Assembly: GCA_016297005.1 (NCBI GenBank)
Contig: JAEDHK010000001.1
Coordinates: 62,001 to 126,000 of the forward strand
Direction of reading: 5' to 3'
Source of the DNA: Clostridia bacterium
GTDB taxonomy: Bacteria > Bacillota > Clostridia > Christensenellales > DTU072
Length of the DNA stretch: 64,000 nucleotides
Notes under the pieces: model-generated
Seen by the model: only the letters and a program-made list of their open reading frames with translations
Databases searched by the model: none
What the model was told of the DNA's origin: nothing
Program-made: the position numbers and the translations under genes
Part shown: positions 12,349-23,491 of the stretch, one piece after another
Layout: every line of letters starts with the position of its first letter
Position numbering within the stretch: position 1 is the stretch's first letter

Positions 12349-13152
12349 ATGGATTTCAACACCTTTTCTTTAACCAATCTCGTAGGCGCTTTATGCGACG
12401 CGATAGGCGCTCGTCGCCCTGAGCACGCCGCAGGGGACGTCGCCGAGATCAAAGAGATCGTAAAAAAGAAAGCCGGCGGAAAAGTGGACAGGATGTTGCT
12501 TTATAATCCGGACGCCGTGGGTCAATGGATTTACGAAAAATATTACGACCTTTTCCCCAACGTCCGGAAGTACACCGACGTTTCCGTGGACTTTCTGACG
12601 GCGTTCCCACCCAAAACGCCGGTATGTTTTGCGACGATGTACACGGGTGCCGATCCGGCAGTGCACGGCATCACCCGTTATGAAAAGCCCGTCTTAAAGA
12701 TCGATACTTTCTTCGACGCTTTGTCGGATTCCGGCAAGAAAGTGGCTATGGTGGCCGTCGCCAATCAGAGCATTCCGCGCATTTTCGCCGAGCGCGACAT
12801 TGATTATTACTTAATGAAGTACGACGGCGAAGTGGTGGAGAAAGCACTCGAATTGATCGCCGAGGACAAGTATGACGTTATCGAGGTCTATAATCAGGAA
12901 TACGACGACAAAATGCATCGTTCCTGGCCGACAAGTCGGATTGCCGTAGACGCCTTGCGCCATTATAACGCTTCGTTCGGCAGATTAATGGAGGCGGTCT
13001 CTACGCATTGGCAAACGCATGACACTCTGGTGGCTTTTTCTACCGATCACGGCGTACATAAGCCGCTCTTTGGATTGGGCGCGCACGGTAAGAACATCCC
13101 CAAGGACATGAACGTCCGACACTTTTTCGGCGTGCTCCCGAAAAGCAAATAA
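12349..13152 (+). CDS. Alkaline phosphatase superfamily protein (phosphodiesterase/phosphatase-like)
   Basis: The 267-residue protein has the metal-site signatures of the alkaline phosphatase/nucleotide pyrophosphatase superfamily in order: an early aspartate (PDAVG), a nucleophile region (PPKTPVCFATMYTG then HGI, near residues 87-108), DDKMH near 187, TDHG near 232, and a final GAHG. It therefore probably hydrolyses a phosphate ester or diester with two metal ions; the substrate is not evident. No signal peptide is seen, so it is cytosolic. AGGAGGAA precedes the ATG, and only two bases separate it from the previous gene. Confidence 0.72.
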   Translation: MDFNTFSLTNLVGALCDAIGARRPEHAAGDVAEIKEIVKKKAGGKVDRMLLYNPDAVGQWIYEKYYDLFPNVRKYTDVSVDFLTAFPPKTPVCFATMYTGADPAVHGITRYEKPVLKIDTFFDALSDSGKKVAMVAVANQSIPRIFAERDIDYYLMKYDGEVVEKALELIAEDKYDVIEVYNQEYDDKMHRSWPTSRIAVDALRHYNASFGRLMEAVSTHWQTHDTLVAFSTDHGVHKPLFGLGAHGKNIPKDMNVRHFFGVLPKSK

Positions 13153-13165
13153 AATAATACGAAAA

Positions 13166-13197
13166 ACGGCCCGCTCTCAGGAACGGACCTTTTCTTT
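13166..13197 (+). terminator. Weak terminator candidate before the GH38 gene
   Basis: GGCCCG and CGGACC can pair with one mismatch around a short loop, and TTTTCTTT follows. The stem is imperfect, so partial read-through into the mannosidase gene is likely. Confidence 0.35.
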
Positions 13198-13227
13198 ACC
13201 ATCGGCAATATATTATCGGAGGATCAC

Positions 13228-16200
13228 ATGAAAAAATCGATTATGGAAACGGCCTACAAGTACTATTATAAGTGGCGCCGTTTGGAAGCACACAAGAAGC
13301 TGAAAGGCGATAAGCAAGGCCTCTCCTTTATGAAAGGAGAACGTGTCGCCCGGGCCATCGCCGGACTGCACGAGCAAGCCTATAAAGAAGACGCGCCTCT
13401 TCAATGCGAGGGGTACGTTACCGCAGAACCCGTTCCGTTTGAAAGAAGAACGGAAGGTAAGAAGACGGAAATAACGAAAGGGACCGTTTGGGCGAAGAAA
13501 GTCTTTGATTGCGCCTGGTTCCACGTAAGAGGCGATTTGCCGAAAAAAGACAACCTCGTCATGCTTATCGACTGTGGTGGAGAGGGACTTGTCTTTACCA
13601 AAGAGGGCAGAGTAACGCAGGGGATTACGTCTCGTTATTCTCAGTTTTCTCCCGACCTCGGTCTTGCGAAAAAGATCGTCGTCGACATCGAACCGTTCGC
13701 CGAAGACGGCAAGGTCGATTTCTGGATCGATTGCGGAGCAAACGACCTATTTGGGAATCGAAAAAACGATTCTAAGGTATCTGAACTTTGTTTTGCCGAG
13801 TATCGCAAAGAGATAGACGCGTTGGCGTACGACATGGAAGTGTTGTTCGACGTGTACGCTTATAATTATAACGGCGAGTTCGAAAAAAAGATCGCAAAGA
13901 CCCTGATAGGAATGCTCCCCTCGCTTTGCGATATTACCGAAGACAAAGCGGCGAAACTGCGCGAACAGCTGAAACCTCTTCTTGCCGAAAAAAACGACAA
14001 ATACGCGTTTACTTTCTATTCTCTCGGGCACGCCCACCTCGACCTTGCGTGGTTGTGGCCGCTCCGAGAAAGCCACCGGAAAGGAGGCAGGACTTTTGCT
14101 AATCAGCTCCGTAATATCCGCAACTACGACGGCTATATTTTCGGCGCGTCGCAAGCGCAACTGTACGATTGGGTCAAGAAGGACTATCCGGAGTTATACG
14201 AAGAAGTAAAGAAAGCCGCGGAAGAAAAGCGTTGGGACGTGCAGGGAGCAACCTGGGTGGAACCGGACAGCTTCTGTATTTCCGGCGAGAGTCTCATTCG
14301 TCAATTTTATTACGGGAAAAAATTCTTTCAAGAGGAATTCGGACAGGACATGAAGATCTTTTGGGTGCCGGACAGCTTCGGGTATTCCGGGTGCTTGCCT
14401 ACCGTCATGAAACTGGCCGGAGTGCCTTATTTTCTGACGCAGAAGATGAGCTGGAACAAGTACAACAAGTTCCCCCATCACACTTTCCGATGGGAGGGGC
14501 TGGATGGGAGCGTCGTTCTTGCGCATATGCTTCCGGAGTGCACCTACAACGGGCCGATGAACACCTATTCGTTCAAGAAGGCGGAAAAGTATTATTACGA
14601 ACGCAAATATAATAACGAGGCGATGGCTTTGTTCGGCATCGGAGACGGCGGCGCGGGCCCCGGCACGGAGCATATCGAACGTGCCGTTCGTATGGCCGAC
14701 CTGAAAGATACGCCCAAGGTTTCATTTAAGTTGTCGGAGGACTTCTTTAAAGATATCGACGATCCGGAAAAAGAGTATCCCGTCTTCAAGGGCGAATTAT
14801 ATCTGGAAAAACACCAAGGTACGCAAACCTCGCACGCAAAGAATAAGTTGTTCAATCGAAAGATCGAATTCGCTTTGAAAAACTACGACCTTCTCGTCGT
14901 TGCGGCAAACGAAAAGGGCGTCGTTCCGCCGCTTAGTAAAGAGCGGATCGACGAGATTTGGAAAGAGATCCTTTTGTATCAGTTCCACGATATCCTGCCC
15001 GGTTCTTCCATAGACCGTGTTTATACCGAGTCGGAAGAACGATACGAGAGTATCTATAAAGAGCTCTCGGCGGCTATTGCGTCTCTTGCGTCCGCGTTGG
15101 CCGACGGACGATCCGTTTTTAACCCCAACCCTTACGTATACCGTCTTCCCATGAAGATCGACGGCAATTGGTACGACGTGAAAGTCGGCGGTTTTTCCGC
15201 CGCGCCTATCGCCGGTTTTTCCGCCGCCGCGTCTACGGTAACGGCGACCGCCGATACTCTTGAAAACGAGTACCTGAGAGTGGTCTTCAAAAACGGCGTT
15301 ATCGTATCTTTATTCGACAAGAAAATGGGTAAAGAATTTGTTCCTCACGGCGGTAAAACGGCCGTCGTAAGCAAATACGCCGACAGAGGCGACGCGTGGG
15401 ATTTCCCCAAAAACTATCGCAAAAATAAAAAGGACGCCGTTTGCACGGCTTTTTCCACCGGAACAGACGGTCCGGAAGCTTATACCGAGGCGACTTATAC
15501 CATTGACGGAAACAGAATTTCTCAGCGGTTTTCTTTATTGTCAGGCGCGCGCAAACTGACCGTCAGAATGAAGGTCGATTGTCATCAGGAGGCTTCTATG
15601 CTCCGTATCGCATTCCCCGTCGATATTTACACGTCGGAATGCGCGTTTAACGTTCAGTACGGACACCTGACGCGTCGTACCACCGAAGAAAACAGCGTTG
15701 AAAAAGCGCAATTCGAGGTCAACGGACAGAAATTTATCGATATGAGCGAAATAAACTACGGTGTTTCTATCCTGAACGATTGCAAATACGGTTTCCGATG
15801 CAAAGGCAACGTTATGGATATGAACCTGATCCGCACACCGAAAAAAGGTCCCAGTCATCGGCCGGAGCAGGGCGCGCACGAAATAAACTACGCTATCCTC
15901 GTTCACGAAGGACCGATGGGGGAAGAAACGTATAAAGAAGCATACCTTCTCAACAATCCCCTTCTTACCGTGGATGGTGCCGGATCGGGATTGGATATCG
16001 GCTTTACTTGCGATAATGAAAACGTCGTCGTGGAAGCTATTAAGCCGTCCGACGACGGAAAGGGCTTTGTGGCGCGCGTATATAACTCTTCTTCCAAACC
16101 GCAAACGGCGAATATGTCATTTGCCGGAAAAAGCGCAGTATGCTATACCGACGTTTTCGAAAATAAGATCGCCGACGCAAAAACGCCGCTTACTTTAAAG

Positions 16201-16233
16201 AAATTCGAGCTTGCGATCATAAAGTTTGAATAA
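13228..16233 (+). CDS. GH38 family alpha-mannosidase
   Basis: Retaining, zinc-dependent alpha-mannosidase of family GH38, 1,001 residues and full length. The catalytic domain shows GHAHLDLAWLWPLRES (zinc His and Asp, near 269-284) and WVPDSFGYSGCLP near 379-391 with the nucleophile Asp. LYQFHDILPGSS (near 585) marks the mid-domain zinc histidine, and a beta-sandwich C-terminal half follows. There is no signal peptide, so it should act inside the cell on short mannosides, complementing the GH92 enzyme upstream. The ribosome site GGAGG precedes ATG 13228. A strong terminator follows directly. Confidence 0.95.
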   Translation: MKKSIMETAYKYYYKWRRLEAHKKLKGDKQGLSFMKGERVARAIAGLHEQAYKEDAPLQCEGYVTAEPVPFERRTEGKKTEITKGTVWAKKVFDCAWFHVRGDLPKKDNLVMLIDCGGEGLVFTKEGRVTQGITSRYSQFSPDLGLAKKIVVDIEPFAEDGKVDFWIDCGANDLFGNRKNDSKVSELCFAEYRKEIDALAYDMEVLFDVYAYNYNGEFEKKIAKTLIGMLPSLCDITEDKAAKLREQLKPLLAEKNDKYAFTFYSLGHAHLDLAWLWPLRESHRKGGRTFANQLRNIRNYDGYIFGASQAQLYDWVKKDYPELYEEVKKAAEEKRWDVQGATWVEPDSFCISGESLIRQFYYGKKFFQEEFGQDMKIFWVPDSFGYSGCLPTVMKLAGVPYFLTQKMSWNKYNKFPHHTFRWEGLDGSVVLAHMLPECTYNGPMNTYSFKKAEKYYYERKYNNEAMALFGIGDGGAGPGTEHIERAVRMADLKDTPKVSFKLSEDFFKDIDDPEKEYPVFKGELYLEKHQGTQTSHAKNKLFNRKIEFALKNYDLLVVAANEKGVVPPLSKERIDEIWKEILLYQFHDILPGSSIDRVYTESEERYESIYKELSAAIASLASALADGRSVFNPNPYVYRLPMKIDGNWYDVKVGGFSAAPIAGFSAAASTVTATADTLENEYLRVVFKNGVIVSLFDKKMGKEFVPHGGKTAVVSKYADRGDAWDFPKNYRKNKKDAVCTAFSTGTDGPEAYTEATYTIDGNRISQRFSLLSGARKLTVRMKVDCHQEASMLRIAFPVDIYTSECAFNVQYGHLTRRTTEENSVEKAQFEVNGQKFIDMSEINYGVSILNDCKYGFRCKGNVMDMNLIRTPKKGPSHRPEQGAHEINYAILVHEGPMGEETYKEAYLLNNPLLTVDGAGSGLDIGFTCDNENVVVEAIKPSDDGKGFVARVYNSSSKPQTANMSFAGKSAVCYTDVFENKIADAKTPLTLKKFELAIIKFE

Positions 16234-16251
16234 AGGTTTATCTGAGCAGAT

Positions 16252-16288
16252 AAAAGAGGACTTTTCGATGAGAAGTCCTCTTTTTTTA
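16252..16288 (+). terminator. Strong Rho-independent terminator after the GH38 gene
   Basis: A perfect 12-bp stem, AAAAGAGGACTT with AAGTCCTCTTTT, has a 9-base loop and runs into a T tract. Confidence 0.9.
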
Positions 16289-16377
16289 TCGTTTTATGAA
16301 GCTGCAAACGAAAATTCATCCACGTTTTATTTTGATTTCATTTTTAGTTCATATTAAAACGGTTTTGAATGGGAATA

Positions 16378-16406
16378 TTGACAAAAAGGGTGTTTTTTGA
16401 TATACT
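16378..16406 (+). promoter_or_regulatory. Promoter of the glutamate-symporter-like gene
   Basis: TTGACA at 16378-16383 and TATACT at 16401-16406 are 17 bases apart. Because this promoter lies downstream of ATG 16369, that ATG cannot be the start; TTG 16432 is used instead. Confidence 0.85.
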
Positions 16407-16431
16407 CATAAACGAAATAAGGAGGCTTATT

Positions 16432-17856
16432 TTGACTGATTTTTATGATATATCCGTATGGCGCGGCTTGCTCTTGTTCGGATTGTTGTTCGCTTGTCTG
16501 CTCGTTGCCAACGTATTGAAGACCCAGGTTCCGTTTTTAAAAAAGTCACTGATCCCAAATTCGGTACTCGGCGGAATTATTATGCTGATCATATCTTCCG
16601 TCGTTTATTTCACGAAAGGGGATTATCTTTTTAATCTGCCCGTTTTTTCCGCGAACGGTTCCGGCATTGCCACTCTCGAAGTGGTGACCTATCATTGCCT
16701 TGCCATAGGTTTTATCGCTATGACGTTGCGTCCGTCCGGTCGTAAGCTTACGAAAGAACGAACGAGCGAGATATTCAATTCCGGTCTTACCACGGTCAAT
16801 TCATATTTGTTGCAGGCTATTTTCGGGCTGGCAGTCACTCTTGTGTGTACCCTTATTTATACCGATTTTGCCGGCGGAAGCGGCATATTGTTGTGCTTCG
16901 GATACGGTCAGGGAACGGGTCAGGCTCTCAATATCGGAGGCAACTTCGACGCTTCGATGGGTACTCCCGGCGTCTATAAGAATATCGGTCTTTCTCTTGC
17001 GGCGATCGGCTTCCTGGTCGCCAGCGTCGTCGGCGTCGTCGTCATTAACGTCTGGCGCAAAAAAGGCAAGTTATCCTATAAAGAAGCGACGCTTTCCACC
17101 TTAAAAACGGAAGACGTCGTGGGCGTGAACGAACCCCCACTCAACGAGTCCGTCGACAAGTTGTCCATTCAGATTGCGTTGATCGTCATAACTTATCTGA
17201 TCGCTTACGGCATTATGTACCTGCTCGGCAACGTCATCTTAAAAGGAGGCAACATGATCGGCACGGTTTACGGATTCAATTTTCTGTTCGGCGTCATCGC
17301 CGCAACGCTCGTTAAACTCGTCCTTAAATTGTTAAAGAAGGGGGGGCTGTTGAAAAAGGATTACGTCAATACCTTCCTGCTCAATCGCATCTCCGGTTTT
17401 GCGTTCGACTTGATGATCGTCGCCGGCATCTGCGCCATTCAGATCGACCTGGTGTCCGGCTACGTCGCTCCGATCGCCATTATGGCTGTTCTTGGCGCCG
17501 TCGTGACTTTCCTGTACGTTTACTTCATCTGCAAGCGTCTTTTCCCCGGATATCGCTACGAGCAATTTCTGGCTTTTTTCGGGATGCTCACGGGTACCGC
17601 TTCGACCGGTATGATCCTGCTTCGCGAGGCCGATCCCAACTTGGAGTCACCTGTCTCGGAGAACCTCGTCTATCAAAACTTACCGGCCATCGTATTCGGT
17701 TTTCCGATTATGCTGATCGCTGGGAGCTTTACAAGTAATGCGCGTAGTATGGGTAACAATATGATGCTATTTGGTATCATTATCGGGATATTCGTTGTCC
17801 TTAACGTTGTTCTTTTCCGTAGGTTTATTTTCAAGAAGAGAAAAGCGAAGATATAA
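16432..17856 (+). CDS. gltS: Sodium:glutamate symporter family (GltS/ESS) transporter
   Basis: Polytopic membrane carrier of 474 residues in the ESS family, expected to take up glutamate or a related anion with Na+. Family features seen are the early LVANVL then LIPNSVLGGIIMLI, the first re-entrant region GYGQGTGQALNIG (near 160-172), and the inverted second half with MLTGTASTGMILLREADPN and then PVSENL. The start is TTG 16432, with GGAGG six bases ahead. An ATG 63 bases further upstream is ruled out because a consensus promoter overlaps it. Fourteen bases separate it from the acyltransferase gene. Substrate specificity is inferred from family only. Confidence 0.85.
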   Translation: MTDFYDISVWRGLLLFGLLFACLLVANVLKTQVPFLKKSLIPNSVLGGIIMLIISSVVYFTKGDYLFNLPVFSANGSGIATLEVVTYHCLAIGFIAMTLRPSGRKLTKERTSEIFNSGLTTVNSYLLQAIFGLAVTLVCTLIYTDFAGGSGILLCFGYGQGTGQALNIGGNFDASMGTPGVYKNIGLSLAAIGFLVASVVGVVVINVWRKKGKLSYKEATLSTLKTEDVVGVNEPPLNESVDKLSIQIALIVITYLIAYGIMYLLGNVILKGGNMIGTVYGFNFLFGVIAATLVKLVLKLLKKGGLLKKDYVNTFLLNRISGFAFDLMIVAGICAIQIDLVSGYVAPIAIMAVLGAVVTFLYVYFICKRLFPGYRYEQFLAFFGMLTGTASTGMILLREADPNLESPVSENLVYQNLPAIVFGFPIMLIAGSFTSNARSMGNNMMLFGIIIGIFVVLNVVLFRRFIFKKRKAKI

Positions 17857-17870
17857 AAACAGAGGAAAAA

Positions 17871-19028
17871 ATGTCGGTCAGAAGAGGAATCGGTTTTCAA
17901 CGTGCGGTAATCTTTTTTTTGCGTATCACGCTGGGATGGGTTTTTGCGCTAAGTCTCGGTTTCAAATACAAAAAACGTAAGCCGAGATCCGACGCCTATC
18001 TTGTTCTGTCCAATCATAACTCCGACCTTGATCCCATCTGGGTTATTATGGGTACGGGCAGGCACGCTCGTTTCGTCGCCAGTGCAAATCTTATGAAAGG
18101 GTTTTCGGGTTGGCTATTGAAAACTTTTTTCGGACCGATCCCACGCAATAAAGGGGCGGAAGCCGACGCTACCGTCGACCTGATCGAAAAAAATTTAAGA
18201 GAGGGAATCAGCGTCGCCATGTTCCCCGAGGGCAATAAGTCCTGGTCGGGCGAAACGGGTTATATCTCCCCGCGGACGGCCAGACTCGTCAAGGACTCGG
18301 GAGCGGGATTGGTGACATATCGTCTTGACGGCGACTACATGAAGTTTCCTCGTTGGGCCCGTTACCCGCGTAGGGGACCCGTCTTCGGCACCTTTGTCAG
18401 AGAGCTGACGCCCGAAGAAATAAAGCGGAAGAGCGAGCAGGAAATTTACGAGATCATTTGTAACGACCTGCATACGGACGCTTATGCTTTTCAGCGAGAA
18501 AAACACATCAAATATAAAGGAAAAAACCTTGCCGAAGGATTAGAATTGGCCGCTTACGTTTGTCCTTGCTGTAAAAAATTCGATTCGATCAAAACGAAAG
18601 GCGACGTCGTATTTTGCGATTGCGGCATGAAAGCGACGTTGGACGAAGAGGGTTTTTTCCATTCGGACACGTTGCCTTTTACCGATCTTCTTACTTGGAG
18701 CCGATGGGAAAAGAGCTATTTGTTCGAGCATAGAGCCGAATATTCAGGCGCGATCACAACCGATGAAGGACTGGTCTTTTCTCTGAACGGCAAACGACTG
18801 TCTTCCGACGCAAAGGCGAATGTCTTTCCCGATCGAATCGAGATCGACGCCGAAAAAAAATACGTTTTTCCGCTTGCCGACGTCAGGAAGATGGGAGCTT
18901 TTCGTACCACACGCGTATTTTTTACCTGCGCCGATTCTTCATATGCGGAACTCTTCAAAGAAAGCGGGATTTCCGGCGTCAAGTATTTTACGCTCTGGCG
19001 TATCTTCTCCGGCAGAAGCTTGTTCTGA
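17871..19028 (+). CDS. PlsC-type acyltransferase with C-terminal zinc-ribbon-like region
   Basis: The first 220 residues form a 1-acyl-glycerol-3-phosphate acyltransferase-type domain with one membrane-associated N-terminal segment, the HxxxxD-type box in SNHNSDLDP (near 45-53), GPIPRNKGAEA, and the FPEGNKSWSGETG motif near 119-131. The enzyme would acylate lysophosphatidate or a similar phospholipid precursor. Beyond it lies an unusual extension of about 165 residues: CPCCKKF and then FCDCGMKATLD look like a zinc ribbon (four cysteines), followed by an unassigned beta-rich region. The combination is larger than a standard PlsC (about 240 residues). It is probably co-transcribed with gltS. 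Confidence 0.8.
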   Translation: MSVRRGIGFQRAVIFFLRITLGWVFALSLGFKYKKRKPRSDAYLVLSNHNSDLDPIWVIMGTGRHARFVASANLMKGFSGWLLKTFFGPIPRNKGAEADATVDLIEKNLREGISVAMFPEGNKSWSGETGYISPRTARLVKDSGAGLVTYRLDGDYMKFPRWARYPRRGPVFGTFVRELTPEEIKRKSEQEIYEIICNDLHTDAYAFQREKHIKYKGKNLAEGLELAAYVCPCCKKFDSIKTKGDVVFCDCGMKATLDEEGFFHSDTLPFTDLLTWSRWEKSYLFEHRAEYSGAITTDEGLVFSLNGKRLSSDAKANVFPDRIEIDAEKKYVFPLADVRKMGAFRTTRVFFTCADSSYAELFKESGISGVKYFTLWRIFSGRSLF

Positions 19029-19060
19029 TGCCGGTTTTTTGCGACTGCCTGCCCTTTTTT

Positions 19061-19093
19061 CGCCCGGACATTTTTTCATTCCGGGCGTTTTTT
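19061..19093 (+). terminator. Rho-independent terminator after the acyltransferase gene
   Basis: CGCCCGGA pairs with TCCGGGCG across an 11-base loop and is followed by TTTTTTATT. Confidence 0.88.
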
Positions 19094-19136
19094 ATTGCCG
19101 AAAACCATGTTTTTTTCAGCGTAGTATATAAAAATA

Positions 19137-19165
19137 TTGACATAAATCGTTTCTTACAGTATAAT
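19137..19165 (+). promoter_or_regulatory. Consensus promoter of the hydCBA operon
   Basis: TTGACA at 19137-19142 and TATAAT at 19160-19165 with a 17-base spacer, an exact consensus match. The leader is about 100 bases and contains an unused ribosome-site-like AAAGGAGG at 19181-19188. Confidence 0.88.
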
Positions 19166-19273
19166 ACCAATGGCATAAAGAAAGGAGGCTCTTTATCATA
19201 GAAAAAAGACTTCCGACCGGCCTGCCGAAAGACACTTTACAGTATAGAAAAACATTTGCAAAGGAGGCAAGCA

Positions 19274-19759
19274 ATGGCTCATTTAAGTGAAGCTGCCGTG
19301 AAGCAGATAACGGAGATCTGCAATCGGTACGCTGACGAAAAGACCCCGCTTATGATGATCTTAAGCGACGTGCAAAGGGAATACGGTTACATTCCGCTCG
19401 AGGTGCAAGAACTCGTATCCGAAAAAACCGGTATCCCGGTGGCGGAGATCTACGGCGTGGTGACCTTTTATTCCTTTTTCTCTCTCAAACCGAAGGGGAA
19501 ATACGTCATCGGTTGCTGCTTGGGGACCGCCTGCTACGTTAAGGGCGCTCAACAGGTAATCGACAAGTTTTCCGAAATTCTCGGTATCAAGGCGGGCGAA
19601 ACGACGGCCGACGGTCTGTTTACCATCGACGCACTGCGTTGCATCGGTGCTTGCGGTATCGCGCCGGCAGTTTCCATCAACGGCAAAGTTTATCCGAAGG
19701 TTTCGGTTAATGCCGTCGCCGGTATAATTAACGAATATAAGGCAAAGGAGAACGCGTAA
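19274..19759 (+). CDS. hydC: NADH-dependent [FeFe] hydrogenase, 24 kDa NuoE-like subunit
   Basis: Thioredoxin-like [2Fe-2S] subunit of 161 residues, homologous to NuoE and HydC/HndA. The four cluster cysteines are in CLGTACYVKG and CIGACGIAP. It probably relays electrons between FMN-bearing HydB and HydA in an electron-bifurcating complex that makes H2 from NADH and reduced ferredoxin. ATG 19274 is preferred to TTG 19256 because AAAGGAGG lies just ahead of it. First gene of the operon; hydB follows after two bases. Confidence 0.92.
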   Translation: MAHLSEAAVKQITEICNRYADEKTPLMMILSDVQREYGYIPLEVQELVSEKTGIPVAEIYGVVTFYSFFSLKPKGKYVIGCCLGTACYVKGAQQVIDKFSEILGIKAGETTADGLFTIDALRCIGACGIAPAVSINGKVYPKVSVNAVAGIINEYKAKENA

Positions 19760-19761
19760 AT

Positions 19762-21645
<1,884 letters not shown>

Positions 21646-21662
21646 GAGAGGTAAGTGTTATC

Positions 21663-23429
21663 ATGGCAAAAGTAAATATCAAAATCGAAGGTATCCCGTT
21701 TGAGGTAGACGCGGGATTGACCATTTTGGAAGCGGCTAAACAATGCGGCTTCGAGATCCCCTCTCTTTGCGCGTTCAATCACGGAGAGTGCTCCAAGGCG
21801 TCCTGTCGCGTATGTCTCGTCGAGGCTACCGGTGCGAGAGGTTTGGTTGCGTCCTGCGTATATCCCGTTGCCGAGGGTATGGAGATCAGAATTTCTTCTC
21901 CCAAAGCGGTGGCGGCCAGAAGAGTCTCTGTCGAGCTTCTTCTTTCCAATCACAATCGTAACTGCCAGGAGTGCGACAAGAACGGTAAGTGCGAACTGTT
22001 GCACGTAGCCAAGATTACCGGCGCGCAAGAAGATAGATACGTCGGCGAAAAGACCCCCGTTACCGTTGATATGTTGACGCCCACCATCAAGAGAGACACC
22101 AGCAAGTGCGTTCTTTGCGGGAGATGCGTCGAACGTTGTAAGGGCGCTCACGGCATCGGCATCCTCGGCTTCGAGAACAGGGGATTCAAAACCATCGTCG
22201 CTCCGGCCGAAAACAGAAGCTTTATCAATTCTCCTTGTATCATGTGCGGACAGTGCATCAACGTATGCCCGACCGGCGCTCTTATGGAAGCGTCCGAAAT
22301 CGAGAAAGTTGACGCCGCTATGGCGCAAGGTAAGTACGTTGTGGTACAAACGGCCCCGGCCGTTCGCGCCGCCCTCGGCGAAGAATTCGGTATGAAGATC
22401 GGTACTCCCGTTACCGGAAAGATGGTCGCCGCGCTCCGTAGACTCGGCTTTAAAAAAGTATTCGATACCAACTTCGGCGCCGACCTTACCATCATGGAAG
22501 AGGCGACCGAACTTCTTAACCGTATCAAGAACGGCGGAACGCTTCCTATGATCACGTCCTGCTCGCCCGGCTGGGTTAACTATGCCGAATATTACTATCC
22601 GGATCAGTTGTCTCACTTGTCCACCTGCAAGTCGCCTCACGAGATGTTCGGAGCTATTTTGAAAAACTACTATGCGGCGAAGATCGGCGTTGATCCCAAA
22701 GATATGTTCGTCGTCTCCATTATGCCTTGCTCCTGCAAAAAGTTTGAGAAAGGTCGTCCGGAAATGGAAAACAACGGCTATCGAGACGTAGACGCGGTTC
22801 TGACCACGAGAGAGCTCGGCAAAGTCATCCGCCGCGCCGGTATTATGTTCGATCGTTTGCCCGACGAAGACTTTGACACCGATATCGTCCACGATTACAG
22901 CGGCGCCGGCGTCATCTTCGGCGTGACCGGCGGCGTTATGGAAGCAGCGCTCCGTACCGCTTATTTTGTACTTACCGGTAAAGAAAGAGAAGGAATCGTC
23001 TTCAACGAAGTGCGTGGTTTCCAAAACATCCGCGAAGCTGAATTTGAGCTCGCCGGAAAGAAGATCAAGGTTGCCGTAACCAGCGCAATGAAAGGAGCCA
23101 AAGTTCTGCTCGACCAGGTTCGCGAAGGCAAGTCTCCGTATACCTTCATTGAGATCATGGGTTGCCCCGGCGGCTGCATCAACGGCGGCGGACAACCGTA
23201 CGTCAGAGACGTATTCCTCCCCAACGAGGACGCCGATATCATGGATACCTACATGGAGAAGAGAGCAAAGGCTCTCTATAGCGAGGACGAAAGACAGACC
23301 GTGCGTCAGTCCCACAACAACGTCCAACTGCAAGATCTGTACAAAGAGTATCTCGGCGAGCCCAATTCTCACCTTGCTCACGAGCTCTTGCATACCCACT
23401 ATAACGCCAACAGACCGCGTTTCGACTGA
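21663..23429 (+). CDS. hydA: [FeFe] hydrogenase catalytic subunit (group A, HydABC type)
   Basis: H2-producing or H2-consuming subunit of 588 residues. The N-terminal [2Fe-2S] domain (CRVCLVEATG) is followed by a His-Cys [4Fe-4S] site (HNRNCQECDKNGKC), two [4Fe-4S] motifs (CVLCGRCVERC; CIMCGQCINVCP) and the H-cluster domain: TSCSPGW near 297, MPCSCKKFE near 354, and EIMGCPGGCINGGGQP near 497. With hydB and hydC in one operon it fits the trimeric electron-bifurcating class (often called A3). In the second H-cluster motif a Cys replaces the more usual Ala. Maturases HydE, HydF and HydG are not in the window. A strong terminator follows. Confidence 0.94.
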   Translation: MAKVNIKIEGIPFEVDAGLTILEAAKQCGFEIPSLCAFNHGECSKASCRVCLVEATGARGLVASCVYPVAEGMEIRISSPKAVAARRVSVELLLSNHNRNCQECDKNGKCELLHVAKITGAQEDRYVGEKTPVTVDMLTPTIKRDTSKCVLCGRCVERCKGAHGIGILGFENRGFKTIVAPAENRSFINSPCIMCGQCINVCPTGALMEASEIEKVDAAMAQGKYVVVQTAPAVRAALGEEFGMKIGTPVTGKMVAALRRLGFKKVFDTNFGADLTIMEEATELLNRIKNGGTLPMITSCSPGWVNYAEYYYPDQLSHLSTCKSPHEMFGAILKNYYAAKIGVDPKDMFVVSIMPCSCKKFEKGRPEMENNGYRDVDAVLTTRELGKVIRRAGIMFDRLPDEDFDTDIVHDYSGAGVIFGVTGGVMEAALRTAYFVLTGKEREGIVFNEVRGFQNIREAEFELAGKKIKVAVTSAMKGAKVLLDQVREGKSPYTFIEIMGCPGGCINGGGQPYVRDVFLPNEDADIMDTYMEKRAKALYSEDERQTVRQSHNNVQLQDLYKEYLGEPNSHLAHELLHTHYNANRPRFD

Positions 23430-23440
23430 TAACAGGGTAA

Positions 23441-23491
23441 TTAATAATAAAGGAAAAGGTCGCTTTCGAGCGACCTTTTTTGTTATTATTA
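23441..23491 (+). terminator. Long hairpin terminator after hydA
   Basis: The core stem AAAGGTCGCT/AGCGACCTTT with a TTCG tetraloop is followed by six T. An outer pair, TTAATAATAA with TTATTATTAA, can extend the hairpin. Confidence 0.9.

Noticed and set aside
16369..16431. An N-terminal extension of 21 residues on the GltS-type protein from ATG 16369
   Set aside because: A consensus promoter (16378-16406) lies within it, and TTG 16432 has an ideal ribosome site.
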